Shown: piece by piece, positions 44,027-51,730 of the stretch | Position numbering within the stretch: position 1 is the first letter of the stretch | Layout of the letters: each line of letters begins with the position of its first letter | Assembly: GCA_034112345.1 (NCBI GenBank) | Contig: JAWUVN010000063.1 | Span: 1 to 57,724, forward strand | Length of the DNA: 57,724 nucleotides | Direction of reading: 5' to 3' | Origin: Bermanella sp034112345 | Lineage (GTDB): Bacteria; Pseudomonadota; Gammaproteobacteria; Pseudomonadales; Oceanobacteraceae | Notes under the pieces: model-generated | The model's input: the letters and a program-made list of their open reading frames with translations, nothing else | Told to the model about the DNA's origin: nothing | The model's database searches: none | Program-made: the position numbers and the translations under genes

Positions 44027-45925
44027 GTGCAGCAATCAAATATCGAAACAGAAAACAAACAAGCAGAAAATATGAATCACTCTTTTTTTAATCGCTCGAT
44101 TGTAAAGTACCTTGCAGCTCCTATTGTATTCGTTGTCCTGCTGTTAATCAGTCAGGTGATATTCAAAGGTGCACGAATTGATTTAACTGAGCAAAGTATT
44201 TACAGCTTATCTCAAGGCACCGAAAATATTTTAACGAATCTAGAGCAAGACGTAACAATCACATATTTTTTCAGTGATAAAGCCAGTAAAGACTTAACCT
44301 CCTTACGCAGTTACGCAAAACGCGTTCAAGAACTGCTTGAGGAATATGTGTTGCTGGCGGATGGTAAATTAAAATTAACGGTTATTGACCCAGAGCCCTT
44401 TTCTGAGTCAGAAGACCTAGCAGCCGAAGCAGGGCTACAAGCTGTACCCATTGCAACAGGTGATGATATCTATTTTGGTATTCGTGCTACTAACGCTCAG
44501 GGTAAAGAGTCGGTGATCGCCTTTTTACAGCCGGATAAAGAATCGTTTCTTGAATATGAAGTGACAGAAATGATTTTTCGTTTAAGCCAAAAAACAGTAC
44601 CTGTTATCGGGTTACTATCTGAACTGGATATGCGTGGCGGCTTTGACATGCAGCAAGGCAGTGCATTGCCTCCTTGGACTATCTTCGAGCAACTAGATCA
44701 GCTTTATGACGTACGTTGGGTAGATGAAAAATTGGATGAAATCGATCAAGATTTAGACCTGCTCATTTTAGTACAGCCATCAGCGTTGGCAGACAGCAGC
44801 CTGTATCTACTTGATCAATATGTCATGAACGGCGGTAAGCTAATTGTGTTCATGGATCCTAAAGCTGAGAGTAAGCAAGACACGTCCACTGAAATGTCAG
44901 AAGATGAAACAGTTGGTTTAAACCCCTTGTCTAAGTTATTTACTAACTGGGGCGTTAATTACGATACCACCGAAGTGATTACTGATAGCGCATACGGATT
45001 AACGGTATCAGTAGGAGAAGGTCGACCACCCGTTAGGCATCTTGGTTTATTGGGCGTGCAAATTAATGGTTTAAACCCAAATGAAGTGGCCACAGCGGAA
45101 TTAGAAACTGTTAATTTTGCCAGTGCAGGCCACATCACCAGTAACGAACAAGAAGGCATTCAGTTTGACCCATTAGTTTGGAGCAGTGACTTTGCTCAGC
45201 CAGTTGACCTAAATCGCTACAATATGATGAATGATCCATCTGAATTGATGCTCGACTTTGCCCCTACCGGTGATAGCTATGTTTTAGGTGCGCGCTTAAG
45301 TGGTCAAGCAAATAGCGCATTCGAATCGGCTCCTTCAGACATAGAAACCGAATCAGTACATAAAAAAGTAACGGATCAACTGAACGTTATATTGATTGCA
45401 GATACTGATGTATTAACCGATCGTCTATGGGTTCAGGTGCAAAACTTCTTCGGCCAGCGCATCGTACAACCTTGGGCAGATAACGGTGCATTTGTTCAAA
45501 ACCTAACGGAACAATACCTAGGAAGTTCTGACCTTATTAATATCCGAAGTCGTGGCCGTTTTGCTCGTCCATTTGAAGTTGTGCAAGACATTCAACAGCA
45601 AGCTGAAATGGCTTACCTAGATAACGAGCGAATATTACAGCAACAACTGGAAGAAACTGAGCAGCAGTTAGCTCAGCTCGAAACTCAACGTGATAAAGAA
45701 ACGATGGCTTTAAGCCAAGAACAAGAAGCTGCACTGGCTAGCTTTCAGCAAGAAAAGCTACGAATCCGAAAGGCTCTTCGCGATGTTCAGCACGCTTTGA
45801 ACAAAGACATCGAAACCCTAGGATCTTGGTTAAAAGTTCTTAATATCGCCGTTATGCCGCTATTATTAACCTTAATACTATTGTTACTGTCTTATCGTTT
45901 AATGCGTAAGCGTCAATCTGCTTAA
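44027..45925 (+). CDS. GldG-like ABC-system auxiliary protein
   Basis: The 632-residue protein begins with GTG (AGGAGG at 8 bases, a near-perfect Shine-Dalgarno). An N-terminal membrane helix (about 30-48) is followed by RIDLTEQSIYSLSQGTENIL, the hallmark of the GldG/ABC-type uncharacterised family, then LEQDVTITYFFS, and a large periplasmic Rossmann-like domain (VPVIGLLSELDMRGG, DLDLLILVQPSALAD, GGKLIVFMDPKAES). Near the C-terminus is a Gln/Glu-rich coiled coil (about 545-600) and a last membrane helix (about 605-625). It works with the preceding ATPase and permease. The usual DUF4340 partner does not follow; a hairpin and a pseudogene do. Confidence 0.87.
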   Translation: MQQSNIETENKQAENMNHSFFNRSIVKYLAAPIVFVVLLLISQVIFKGARIDLTEQSIYSLSQGTENILTNLEQDVTITYFFSDKASKDLTSLRSYAKRVQELLEEYVLLADGKLKLTVIDPEPFSESEDLAAEAGLQAVPIATGDDIYFGIRATNAQGKESVIAFLQPDKESFLEYEVTEMIFRLSQKTVPVIGLLSELDMRGGFDMQQGSALPPWTIFEQLDQLYDVRWVDEKLDEIDQDLDLLILVQPSALADSSLYLLDQYVMNGGKLIVFMDPKAESKQDTSTEMSEDETVGLNPLSKLFTNWGVNYDTTEVITDSAYGLTVSVGEGRPPVRHLGLLGVQINGLNPNEVATAELETVNFASAGHITSNEQEGIQFDPLVWSSDFAQPVDLNRYNMMNDPSELMLDFAPTGDSYVLGARLSGQANSAFESAPSDIETESVHKKVTDQLNVILIADTDVLTDRLWVQVQNFFGQRIVQPWADNGAFVQNLTEQYLGSSDLINIRSRGRFARPFEVVQDIQQQAEMAYLDNERILQQQLEETEQQLAQLETQRDKETMALSQEQEAALASFQQEKLRIRKALRDVQHALNKDIETLGSWLKVLNIAVMPLLLTLILLLLSYRLMRKRQSA

Positions 45926-45983
45926 TTAAAGATAGATGTGAACCATTAAAAAGACGGCTATGCATAATTAAATAGCCTAATGT

Positions 45984-46035
45984 AAGCAGCCCTTTTAGAC
46001 GCTAATATATTTGTAAGCGGATAAAAGGGCTGTTT
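45984..46035 (+). terminator. Long hairpin at the end of the ABC operon
   Basis: CAGCCCTTTTA (45987-45997) pairs with TAAAAGGGCTG (46022-46032). An inner CGCT/AGCG pair and outer AA/TT pairs extend the stem. The following TTTGCG is a weak T-run, so this is terminator-like rather than certain. Confidence 0.55.
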
Positions 46036-46086
46036 GCGTTAGGGGCGTCAATTTTAAAAGCTTCGAAAGTGCCTGAAAAGTAGCAA

Positions 46087-46476
46087 GTGATAGATTCCAT
46101 TATTCATGGCTTACATCAAATTACACTCGATGGGTCGGCTGTTATATTTCGCCCTAAAGGCGCGTTTAATATGGGTGGCGTAAAAGAATATGAAAAGAAG
46201 TTTGCACAGCTTGCTCAGCCATTTCTAGGTAAGCCTTAGTGTATAGTAAATCTGTATCTTGAATTTGAAGCCGGAGGCCCAGAAGTCATTGACCGGATTA
46301 GAATCCAGTATAGATGGTGCATTGCCAATGGCTGTCAGTACATAGGGTTTCACCGGACAAGCCTATAGCATGACTTTTTTGCTAAAAAAACCACAGGAGG
46401 CATAGGCTTGGCTGAAATGGCCTTATTTGATAGTGAAGGAGAGTTGCGACAACGGATGCTTAATAAACTGGCTTAA
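46087..46476 (+). pseudogene. Coding frame interrupted by two amber codons (decayed STAS-like protein?)
   Basis: One frame runs 130 codons from a GTG at 46087 to TAA at 46474-46476 with coding-like composition and no frameshift, but has TAG at 46237-46239 and 46366-46368. It reads VIDSIIHGLHQITLDGSAV, IFRPKGAFNMGGVKEYEKKF, AQLAQPFLGKP-stop-CIVNLYLEFEAGG, PEVIDRIRIQYRWCIANGCQ, YIGFHRTSL-stop-HDFFAKKTTGG, IGLAEMALFDSEGELRQRML. The start and middle look like small STAS-like proteins of gammaproteobacteria (tentative). The stops fit single transitions, for example TGG to TAG after GKP and CAG to TAG after TSL. A further in-frame TAG lies just upstream (46081). Recent decay is likeliest. Confidence 0.7.
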
Positions 46477-46514
46477 AAAGTATAATTCATTAATTAAGCC
46501 AGTTTTATCGTAAA

Positions 46515-46730
46515 TTAGTAGTGAGGCGGGGGTGTTTCGTCAGCGACATTTCTAATGTCAGGCCCGCTAACCTGCTCTAGGCGGCTATTTAAGTGCTTCA
46601 CAGCTCTTTCAAGCATGCTTATCTGGGTTTGCTGATTTGTGACAATCGTATTGAATTCTTCTAGATTCTGCTCTAAAAACGCAATTCGTATTTGTAAATC
46701 TTGGATTTGATCTTGGTCGGTATGAGACAT
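46515..46730 (-). CDS. slyX: SlyX family protein
   Basis: The 71-residue protein is one long coiled coil (IQDLQIRIAFLEQNLEEFNT, QQTQISMLERAVKHLNSRLE) with the family's conserved C-terminal ETPPPHY. SlyX homologues of 70-75 residues are widespread in gammaproteobacteria and of unknown function. Here it lies alone, on the opposite strand from its neighbours, between a pseudogene and the cold-shock-domain gene. Confidence 0.88.
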   Translation of the reverse strand: MSHTDQDQIQDLQIRIAFLEQNLEEFNTIVTNQQTQISMLERAVKHLNSRLEQVSGPDIRNVADETPPPHY

Positions 46731-46855
46731 AATTTCTATCGTATTGATTTTTAAAGCTAATTCATATTAGATACACGGACTTGGCTGGATTGTACACCAA
46801 GTTAAAGTAATAACTGATCAATTAGATTATTTAAAGAACATTAAGAAGGTAAAAG

Positions 46856-47368
46856 ATGCAGAATACATGGTTTAAAAAGGTATTGGTGTGTGTGTTATTG
46901 GCGATTCCTACTCCGGCGCTAATGGCTACATTATTTGCACTGGCTGGCGGAAGTACTATTTTTGGTTTCGTTCAGGCAACAGCAGCCGTATCAACAGAAA
47001 ACCCTATGGCAGTATTTTTACAGCAACCGGGTGCAGCAGTTGGCTATTTAGTAGCCGTTTTAGTTGTATTTGTGGTGCTATTAGTAGCAGCAACAGTTTT
47101 AAATCAACCTCGTTATAAGCGTCGTGGTACTGGCACTCTTGTTGAGCAAGATACAGACGATGGTCGCGAACGCGGCGCAGTAAAATGGTTTAACGTGAAA
47201 AAAGGCTTTGGCTTCATCACACGTGATAATGGCGACGATGTATTTGTACATTTCCGTTCAATCCGTGGAAGTGGTCATCGCTCATTAAGCGAAGGCCAAG
47301 GCGTTAAATTTAGCGTTGTAGATGGTCAAAAAGGCTTACAAGCAGAAGACGTATCAGTAGTACGTTAA
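46856..47368 (+). CDS. Membrane-anchored cold-shock-domain protein
   Basis: The 170-residue protein joins two hydrophobic helices (about 8-30 and 62-82) to a C-terminal cold-shock domain (about 105-170). The N-terminus is short and positive (MQNTWFKK). The second helix is followed by a basic PRYKRRG, so positive-inside places the RNA-binding domain in the cytoplasm. The domain keeps both RNA motifs, KGFGFI (RNP1) and VFVHF (RNP2), and AVKWFNVKKGFGFITRDNGD is typical of Csp proteins, although the region after HFRSI differs (RGSGHRSLSEGQGVKF). Free Csp proteins are about 70 residues without membrane segments. Membrane tethering of an RNA chaperone is inferred. AAGG precedes the ATG and a clean terminator follows. 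Confidence 0.82.
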   Translation: MQNTWFKKVLVCVLLAIPTPALMATLFALAGGSTIFGFVQATAAVSTENPMAVFLQQPGAAVGYLVAVLVVFVVLLVAATVLNQPRYKRRGTGTLVEQDTDDGRERGAVKWFNVKKGFGFITRDNGDDVFVHFRSIRGSGHRSLSEGQGVKFSVVDGQKGLQAEDVSVVR

Positions 47369-47388
47369 TTTCAGCTTAAGCTTGAATC

Positions 47389-47414
47389 AAAAAAACCGCT
47401 TCGGCGGTTTTTTT
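47389..47414 (+). terminator. Intrinsic terminator with TTCG tetraloop
   Basis: ACCGC-TTCG-GCGGT with A6 before and T7 after, 20 bases past the cold-shock gene's stop. Classic UUCG-capped intrinsic terminator. Confidence 0.95.
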
Positions 47415-47547
47415 GTGCTTGTTATAAAGTGACTTAAGGATCCATTGTCCAGAATTACAGTATCTGAGAGATCAGTGCTTAACTTAATAATGTTATTAAT
47501 TATGAACGACACACCCAATATGGGCTGGCGTGGTTTAGGGATAAAAT

Positions 47548-47862
47548 ATGAAATCACTTAGGTTAATTTCATCAGTGTTTGTTTTATTATTGTTGTGCGC
47601 ATGTTCGGGTGTTAACAAAGCTTCTTCAGCACAAATACTTGAGAAAAAAATTAAAATCAACGGAGACGTTATTCAATGTAATGATCCTAGGCCAAAAATA
47701 TGTACTCGAGAATTTATGCCTGTGTGTGCCACTAAAGATAATGGCATTCGTTGTATAACAGCCCCTTGTCCCAGTACTAATAAAGTCACCTACGCAAGCG
47801 GTTGCACTGGGTGTGCTGATCCTGCCGTGTACTCATATCAATTAGGTGCATGTAAGCCGTGA
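47548..47862 (+). CDS. Small Kazal-like Cys-rich lipoprotein
   Basis: The 104-residue protein has a lipoprotein signal (SVFVLLLLCACSG; lipobox LCAC) and a short linker, then a Cys-rich domain: CNDPRPKICTREFMPVCATK, then RCITAPCPS, and TYASGCTGCADPAVYSYQLG ending in Cys. The spacing REFMPVC...TYASGC...C is that of Kazal-type protease-inhibitor domains, with an extra C-ITAP-C insertion seen in bacterial Kazal-like lipoproteins. It would sit in the outer membrane facing the periplasm or the surface. Inhibitor activity is not shown. AGGG lies before the ATG; it is a single-gene unit. Confidence 0.75.
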   Translation: MKSLRLISSVFVLLLLCACSGVNKASSAQILEKKIKINGDVIQCNDPRPKICTREFMPVCATKDNGIRCITAPCPSTNKVTYASGCTGCADPAVYSYQLGACKP

Positions 47863-48093
47863 TTCAATGCGCTTAATTTTATGTAATTAGTGTTGTTAGT
47901 CCTTTTGTTATTATCGCGATTCGTTCCTATTTAAAATTATATTCAATTGATGTGAACCTAGTTTCCACTTATGGCGTATATCAAAGAGCCACTGGGAAGC
48001 TTTCAAGCTGATGGTTCAGATTTACACACTGAACAGACCTCACAAAAAATAATAGGTCACATCGGTATTTGCGTCATGAATGAGGAATTAATA

Positions 48094-49863
48094 ATGGCGA
48101 ACTACAACGCACCACTAAACGATATGCACTTTGTTTTATTTGACGTGCTTAAGGCTCACTCTTTAAGTGAGTGCCCTGGATATGAAGACGCCACTGAAGA
48201 TATGGTTCGTGCCGTATTAGATGAAGCTGCCAAAATGGCTGAAAATGTATTGCAGCCCATTAATCAGCAAGGTGATATAGAAGGTTGCCACTACGACCCT
48301 GAAACTAAATTAGTTACCACACCAACAGGGTTTAAAGAAGCATACAAAATGTTTGCACAAGGGGGTTGGTCTGGATTATCAGCATCACCTGAATACGGCG
48401 GCCAAGGTTTACCACACCTTCTAAAAATTGTGGTTGATGAAATGGCATGTTCAACAAACTTATCAATGGGAATGTATCCAGGGTTAAGTCATGGCGCTAT
48501 TGATGCGCTAACGTTACATGCAAGTGATCATCTAAAAGATACTTACCTGCCAAAACTTATTTCTGGTGAATGGACAGGCACCATGTGTCTGACTGAGCCG
48601 CAATGTGGCACAGACTTAGGCCTAATTCGAACAAAAGCTGAACCGCAAGCGGACAACAGCTATGAAATTTCAGGCACTAAAATCTGGATCACCGGTGGTG
48701 AACACGACATGGTGGATAATATTTGTCACCTAGTGTTAGCCAAATTACCCGGAGCACCCGATTCTAGTAAAGGAATCTCTCTTTTCTTAGTTCCAAAATT
48801 TTTAGAAGACGGCACTCGCAATACTGCATTTTGTGGTGGCCTAGAACATAAAATGGGCATAAAGGCATCCGCAACTTGCGTGATGAACTTTGAAAATGCT
48901 AAAGGCTGGTTAATCGGTAACGAAAACGAAGGTGTGAAGTGCATGTTTACCATGATGAATTCAGCACGCATCATGGTGGGGGTTCAAGGTTTAGGCCTTG
49001 CAGAAAAGGCATTTCAAATCAGTTTAGGTTATGCAAAAGAACGCTTACAAAGTCGCTCATTAACAGGCCCTAAACAGCCTAATGAAAAAGCCGATCCTAT
49101 TCTTGTTCACCCAGATGTAAGACGAATGATCAGTCAGCAAAAAGTCTTCTTAGAAGGCGCTCGTTGCATGGCCTACTGGACAGGTATGCATTTAGATTTA
49201 TCTGAAAAACACCCCGATGAAAAAGTACGAGAAGAAGCAGATGACCTGGTTCAAATTATGACACCGATCATTAAATCGTATTTAACCGACGATGGATACT
49301 TTTCAACGGATCAGGCTTTGCAGTCAATGGGTGGGGCAGGCTTTACTCAGGATTGGGAAGTTGAGCAGTTACTACGAGATGGGCGTATCGCTCGAATCTA
49401 CGAGGGTACCAATGGAATTCAGGCATTAGATTTGGTTGGGCGTAAGTTGATGATCAAGGGTGGCCGCTTACCACGAACTTATTTTAAGAAAATGAATGAA
49501 ATGGTATCTGAGCTCAGTAACCAACAGCATGTGAAGCACTGTGAAGCGTTATTGGCTACCTTACAAGGGTCTTTAATGTGGTTGGCTGCTAATGCAAGTA
49601 AAGATGCTGAAGAGGCAGGCGCAGCGGCTACACCAATGCTTAAGTTATTTGCCATTACGTCTATGGCGGTTATGTGGGCTACCATGGCAAATGTAGCAAA
49701 ACAAAAGCAAGGTGATGGCGCTTACACTGAAAACTTTTATCAGGGTAAGCTAAAAGCGGCAGACCACTTTTTTCGAAGTGTTCATGCACAAGCGGATTAT
49801 TTCAAAGCTGATATCGAAGCAGGTAAATCTACCCTAATGGCATTTGAAGATAATGAGTTTTAG
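48094..49863 (+). CDS. Acyl-CoA dehydrogenase of the large (FadE5/DmdC-like) type
   Basis: The 589-residue FAD enzyme oxidises acyl-CoA thioesters to 2-enoyl-CoA. The start is set at the ATG at 48094 with GAGGA 7 bases upstream; the upstream in-frame ATG at 47971 has no ribosome binding site. Domains: the N-terminal extension of this class (MANYNAPLNDMHFVLFDVL), the classic core (GTMCLTEPQCGTDLGLI, ISGTKIWITGGEHD), the flavin/helical part (MMNSARIMVGVQGLGLAEKA), the catalytic-Glu region RIYEGTNGIQALDLVGRKL, and a C-terminal helical extension (ADHFFRSVHAQADYF). The class includes DmdC for methylmercaptopropionyl-CoA and medium/long-chain enzymes; substrate cannot be told from sequence. No other beta-oxidation gene is adjacent. 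Confidence 0.9.
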   Translation: MANYNAPLNDMHFVLFDVLKAHSLSECPGYEDATEDMVRAVLDEAAKMAENVLQPINQQGDIEGCHYDPETKLVTTPTGFKEAYKMFAQGGWSGLSASPEYGGQGLPHLLKIVVDEMACSTNLSMGMYPGLSHGAIDALTLHASDHLKDTYLPKLISGEWTGTMCLTEPQCGTDLGLIRTKAEPQADNSYEISGTKIWITGGEHDMVDNICHLVLAKLPGAPDSSKGISLFLVPKFLEDGTRNTAFCGGLEHKMGIKASATCVMNFENAKGWLIGNENEGVKCMFTMMNSARIMVGVQGLGLAEKAFQISLGYAKERLQSRSLTGPKQPNEKADPILVHPDVRRMISQQKVFLEGARCMAYWTGMHLDLSEKHPDEKVREEADDLVQIMTPIIKSYLTDDGYFSTDQALQSMGGAGFTQDWEVEQLLRDGRIARIYEGTNGIQALDLVGRKLMIKGGRLPRTYFKKMNEMVSELSNQQHVKHCEALLATLQGSLMWLAANASKDAEEAGAAATPMLKLFAITSMAVMWATMANVAKQKQGDGAYTENFYQGKLKAADHFFRSVHAQADYFKADIEAGKSTLMAFEDNEF

Positions 49864-49890
49864 TCAGTTGTTTTACAACTGAAAATCTTA

Positions 49891-49924
49891 ATTAATGCGG
49901 TTTATGTAAAGTAGCCGCATTAAT
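49891..49924 (+). terminator. Hairpin downstream of the acyl-CoA dehydrogenase
   Basis: ATTAATGCGG (49891-49900) and CCGCATTAAT (49915-49924) form a perfect 10-bp stem with a 14-base loop, 28 bases past the stop. No strong T-run follows. A smaller hairpin, CAGTTG-TTTTA-CAACTG, lies just before it at 49865-49881. Confidence 0.55.
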
Positions 49925-49967
49925 ATTTATATAGGCTATTTATAAATAAAGCCTGAATCATGTGTGT

Positions 49968-49996
49968 ATTTGTTAACATGCAACCTGTTAACAAAT
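49968..49996. promoter_or_regulatory. Operator-like inverted repeat with two GTTAAC cores
   Basis: ATTTGTTAACA, 7 bases, then the exact reverse complement TGTTAACAAAT. Each arm contains the palindrome GTTAAC. Such an 11-bp perfect dyad with no T-run is more like a binding site for a dimeric regulator than a terminator; the protein is unknown. Confidence 0.4.
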
Positions 49997-50105
49997 AACG
50001 TTTGATTACGGCCTACAAAATCCAAAATTCTTACATCGTTTTACAATAACCCTATTTTTACATAATCCAGTCATATTATTTAAGTAAAAAAGACAGTATT
50101 TAATC

Positions 50106-50119
50106 GTCGATAAATTGAC
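50106..50119. promoter_or_regulatory. FleQ-box upstream of fleSR
   Basis: GTCGATAAATTGAC matches the Pseudomonas FleQ consensus GTCAATAAATTGAC at 13 of 14 positions. It lies about 330 bases before the sigma-54 promoter of fleS, an enhancer-like distance. FleQ/FlrA activates fleSR/flrBC in Pseudomonas and Vibrio. Confidence 0.6.
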
Positions 50120-50434
50120 CAGACTGCTTTGATCTGTTTTTTTTAAGTTCATACATATCAGAATAATGTTCTTTAATGACGTCATTTTCCGCCACGCTCT
50201 ATTATAAATTCGCTATCAGTATTAATAGATATTGATGAAAACATTTTATTGTTTACGGGATTATTGTGGTGAAGATTAAAATAACAGTCAGTATTGGCGG
50301 GTTTACTAGGGGATTCGATTTATTCATTTGATTGTATTTTTTGGGAAATATGATTGAAAGATGTAAGTAAAACAATAGATAAGAAAAGTAAGAAACCAAT
50401 AATTTTTATTACCAAATGTACTTATTGCAATCTT

Positions 50435-50450
50435 GGGCACGCTAATTGCC
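50435..50450 (+). promoter_or_regulatory. Sigma-54 promoter of fleSR
   Basis: GGCACG-CTAA-TTGC (50436-50449) matches the RpoN core TGGCACG-N4-TTGCW at all invariant positions: GG and GC are exactly 10 bases apart and only the leading T is G. Predicted start is near 50461, about 58 bases before the fleS ATG. Confidence 0.8.
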
Positions 50451-50518
50451 ATTACCTAGTTAGATAAACGGAATTAGTCATTAAATTGGCTTAGATTAGA
50501 TGTTTAGGTGTGGAAGTT

Positions 50519-51730
50519 ATGACGACTTTTTTAGAAAGTGTACAAGAAACAATACCAAAAGAGGGATTACGCCAAGCGTTTGAACTTTTCAATGAAATGT
50601 CTCAGCAGCTGACAGACAGTTATGCCAAGTTAGAAGGGCAGGTTCAGGTTCTGTCTGGTGAACTGGCGGAAGTCAGTGCTGCTCGCATGAAAGAATTAAA
50701 AGAAAAAGAGCAGCTAGCTGATCGTTTAGATCGCCTATTACAGCTGTTACCTGGTGGTGTGGTCGTATTGGATGGCAATGGCCGAATCCAACAAATCAAT
50801 CGAGCAGCCTCGGCCATGTTCGAAAATGTAAATGTTAAAGGCATGTTGTGGCGCGATATTATTCAAACACAATTTAGCCCTAAAGAAGATGATGGTCATG
50901 AAATCTCTTTGCGTAATGGCAAGCGTTTAAGCATTCAAACTTCTGGTTTAGATAACGAGCCGGGGCAAATAATTTTAATGACGGATCAAACAGAAACCCG
51001 TGATTTACAAACAAAACTAGCGAGACATCAGCGTTTAATGGCAATGGGGAAAATGGTGGCGAGTTTAGCGCACCAAGTACGAACTCCTTTATCTGGCGCT
51101 ATGTTGTATGCACAGCATTTGTCAGACGGATCATTAGAGCAAGAAACCCGGACAAAGTTCTCTAAAAAACTGGGTCGTCAATTAAAAAATATTGAAGCAC
51201 AAGTACGCGACATGCTGATTTTTGCCAGAGGCAGTGCACCGTTAAATAAAATATTAAACCAAGCCGATTTAGTCGCATTAATTTCAGAAAGCCGTCAATT
51301 ATTATGCAGGCAGTATCAAGCCGAAATTACCATTGAAAATATGGCCAGTGATGCGGCTATTCAATGTCATGAAGAAAGCTTGATTGGTGCTATTCAAAAT
51401 TTGATTTCAAATGGCATCGAAGCCGCAGAAGAAAAAGGTGTTATGGCAAAAATTCGAATTAGTATTCGAGCTGAGCATAACAGTATGATGTTGGCGATTT
51501 CAGACAACGGGCCGGGCTTACCAAGCGCAGCCAAAGATAAAATAACCGAGCCTTTTTACACCACCAAAAGCAATGGCACAGGTTTAGGTTTACCTGTTGT
51601 GAATGCAGTGGTAAGAGCCCATCACGGTACCCTCTCATTTTACAATCAGCCTACAGGTGGTGCATGTTTCATCATCAACTTACCACTTTCAAAAAATAAT
51701 ATGAATACTCAGGAGTTAACTCATGAATGA
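50519..51730 (+). CDS. fleS: Flagellar sensor kinase FleS/FlrB
   Basis: Cytoplasmic sensor kinase that phosphorylates FleR/FlrC, the second-tier flagellar activator. The start is placed at ATG 50519 (403 residues); a GTG at 50510 adds three. Domains: N-terminal coiled coil (FELFNEMSQQLTDSYAKLEG), PAS (LLQLLPGGVVVLDGNGRIQ), HisKA with the phospho-acceptor His near residue 185 (ASLAHQVRTPLSGAML), and HATPase (NLISNGIEAAEE, ISDNGPGLP, FYTTKSNGTGLGLPVV). No membrane segment is present, as in FleS and FlrB. It overlaps fleR by 8 bases, so the pair is coupled. A sigma-54 promoter and a FleQ box lie upstream. Confidence 0.94.
   Translation: MTTFLESVQETIPKEGLRQAFELFNEMSQQLTDSYAKLEGQVQVLSGELAEVSAARMKELKEKEQLADRLDRLLQLLPGGVVVLDGNGRIQQINRAASAMFENVNVKGMLWRDIIQTQFSPKEDDGHEISLRNGKRLSIQTSGLDNEPGQIILMTDQTETRDLQTKLARHQRLMAMGKMVASLAHQVRTPLSGAMLYAQHLSDGSLEQETRTKFSKKLGRQLKNIEAQVRDMLIFARGSAPLNKILNQADLVALISESRQLLCRQYQAEITIENMASDAAIQCHEESLIGAIQNLISNGIEAAEEKGVMAKIRISIRAEHNSMMLAISDNGPGLPSAAKDKITEPFYTTKSNGTGLGLPVVNAVVRAHHGTLSFYNQPTGGACFIINLPLSKNNMNTQELTHE

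Larger units (their letters stand above)
49864..50518. other. fleSR upstream regulatory region (gene-free)
   Basis: No coding frame is supported in these 655 bases. They hold two hairpins that probably end the acyl-CoA dehydrogenase transcript (49865-49881 and 49891-49924), an operator-like inverted repeat at 49968-49996, a FleQ-box match at 50106-50119, the 12-bp palindrome AATGACGTCATT at 50175-50186, and a sigma-54 promoter at 50435-50450. The rest is AT-rich. Confidence 0.6.

Noticed and set aside
46081..46476. Genetic-code change or programmed amber readthrough
   Set aside because: Several normal genes here end in TAG (for example fliD, pdxJ and degP), so TAG is an ordinary stop; pseudogenisation is simpler.
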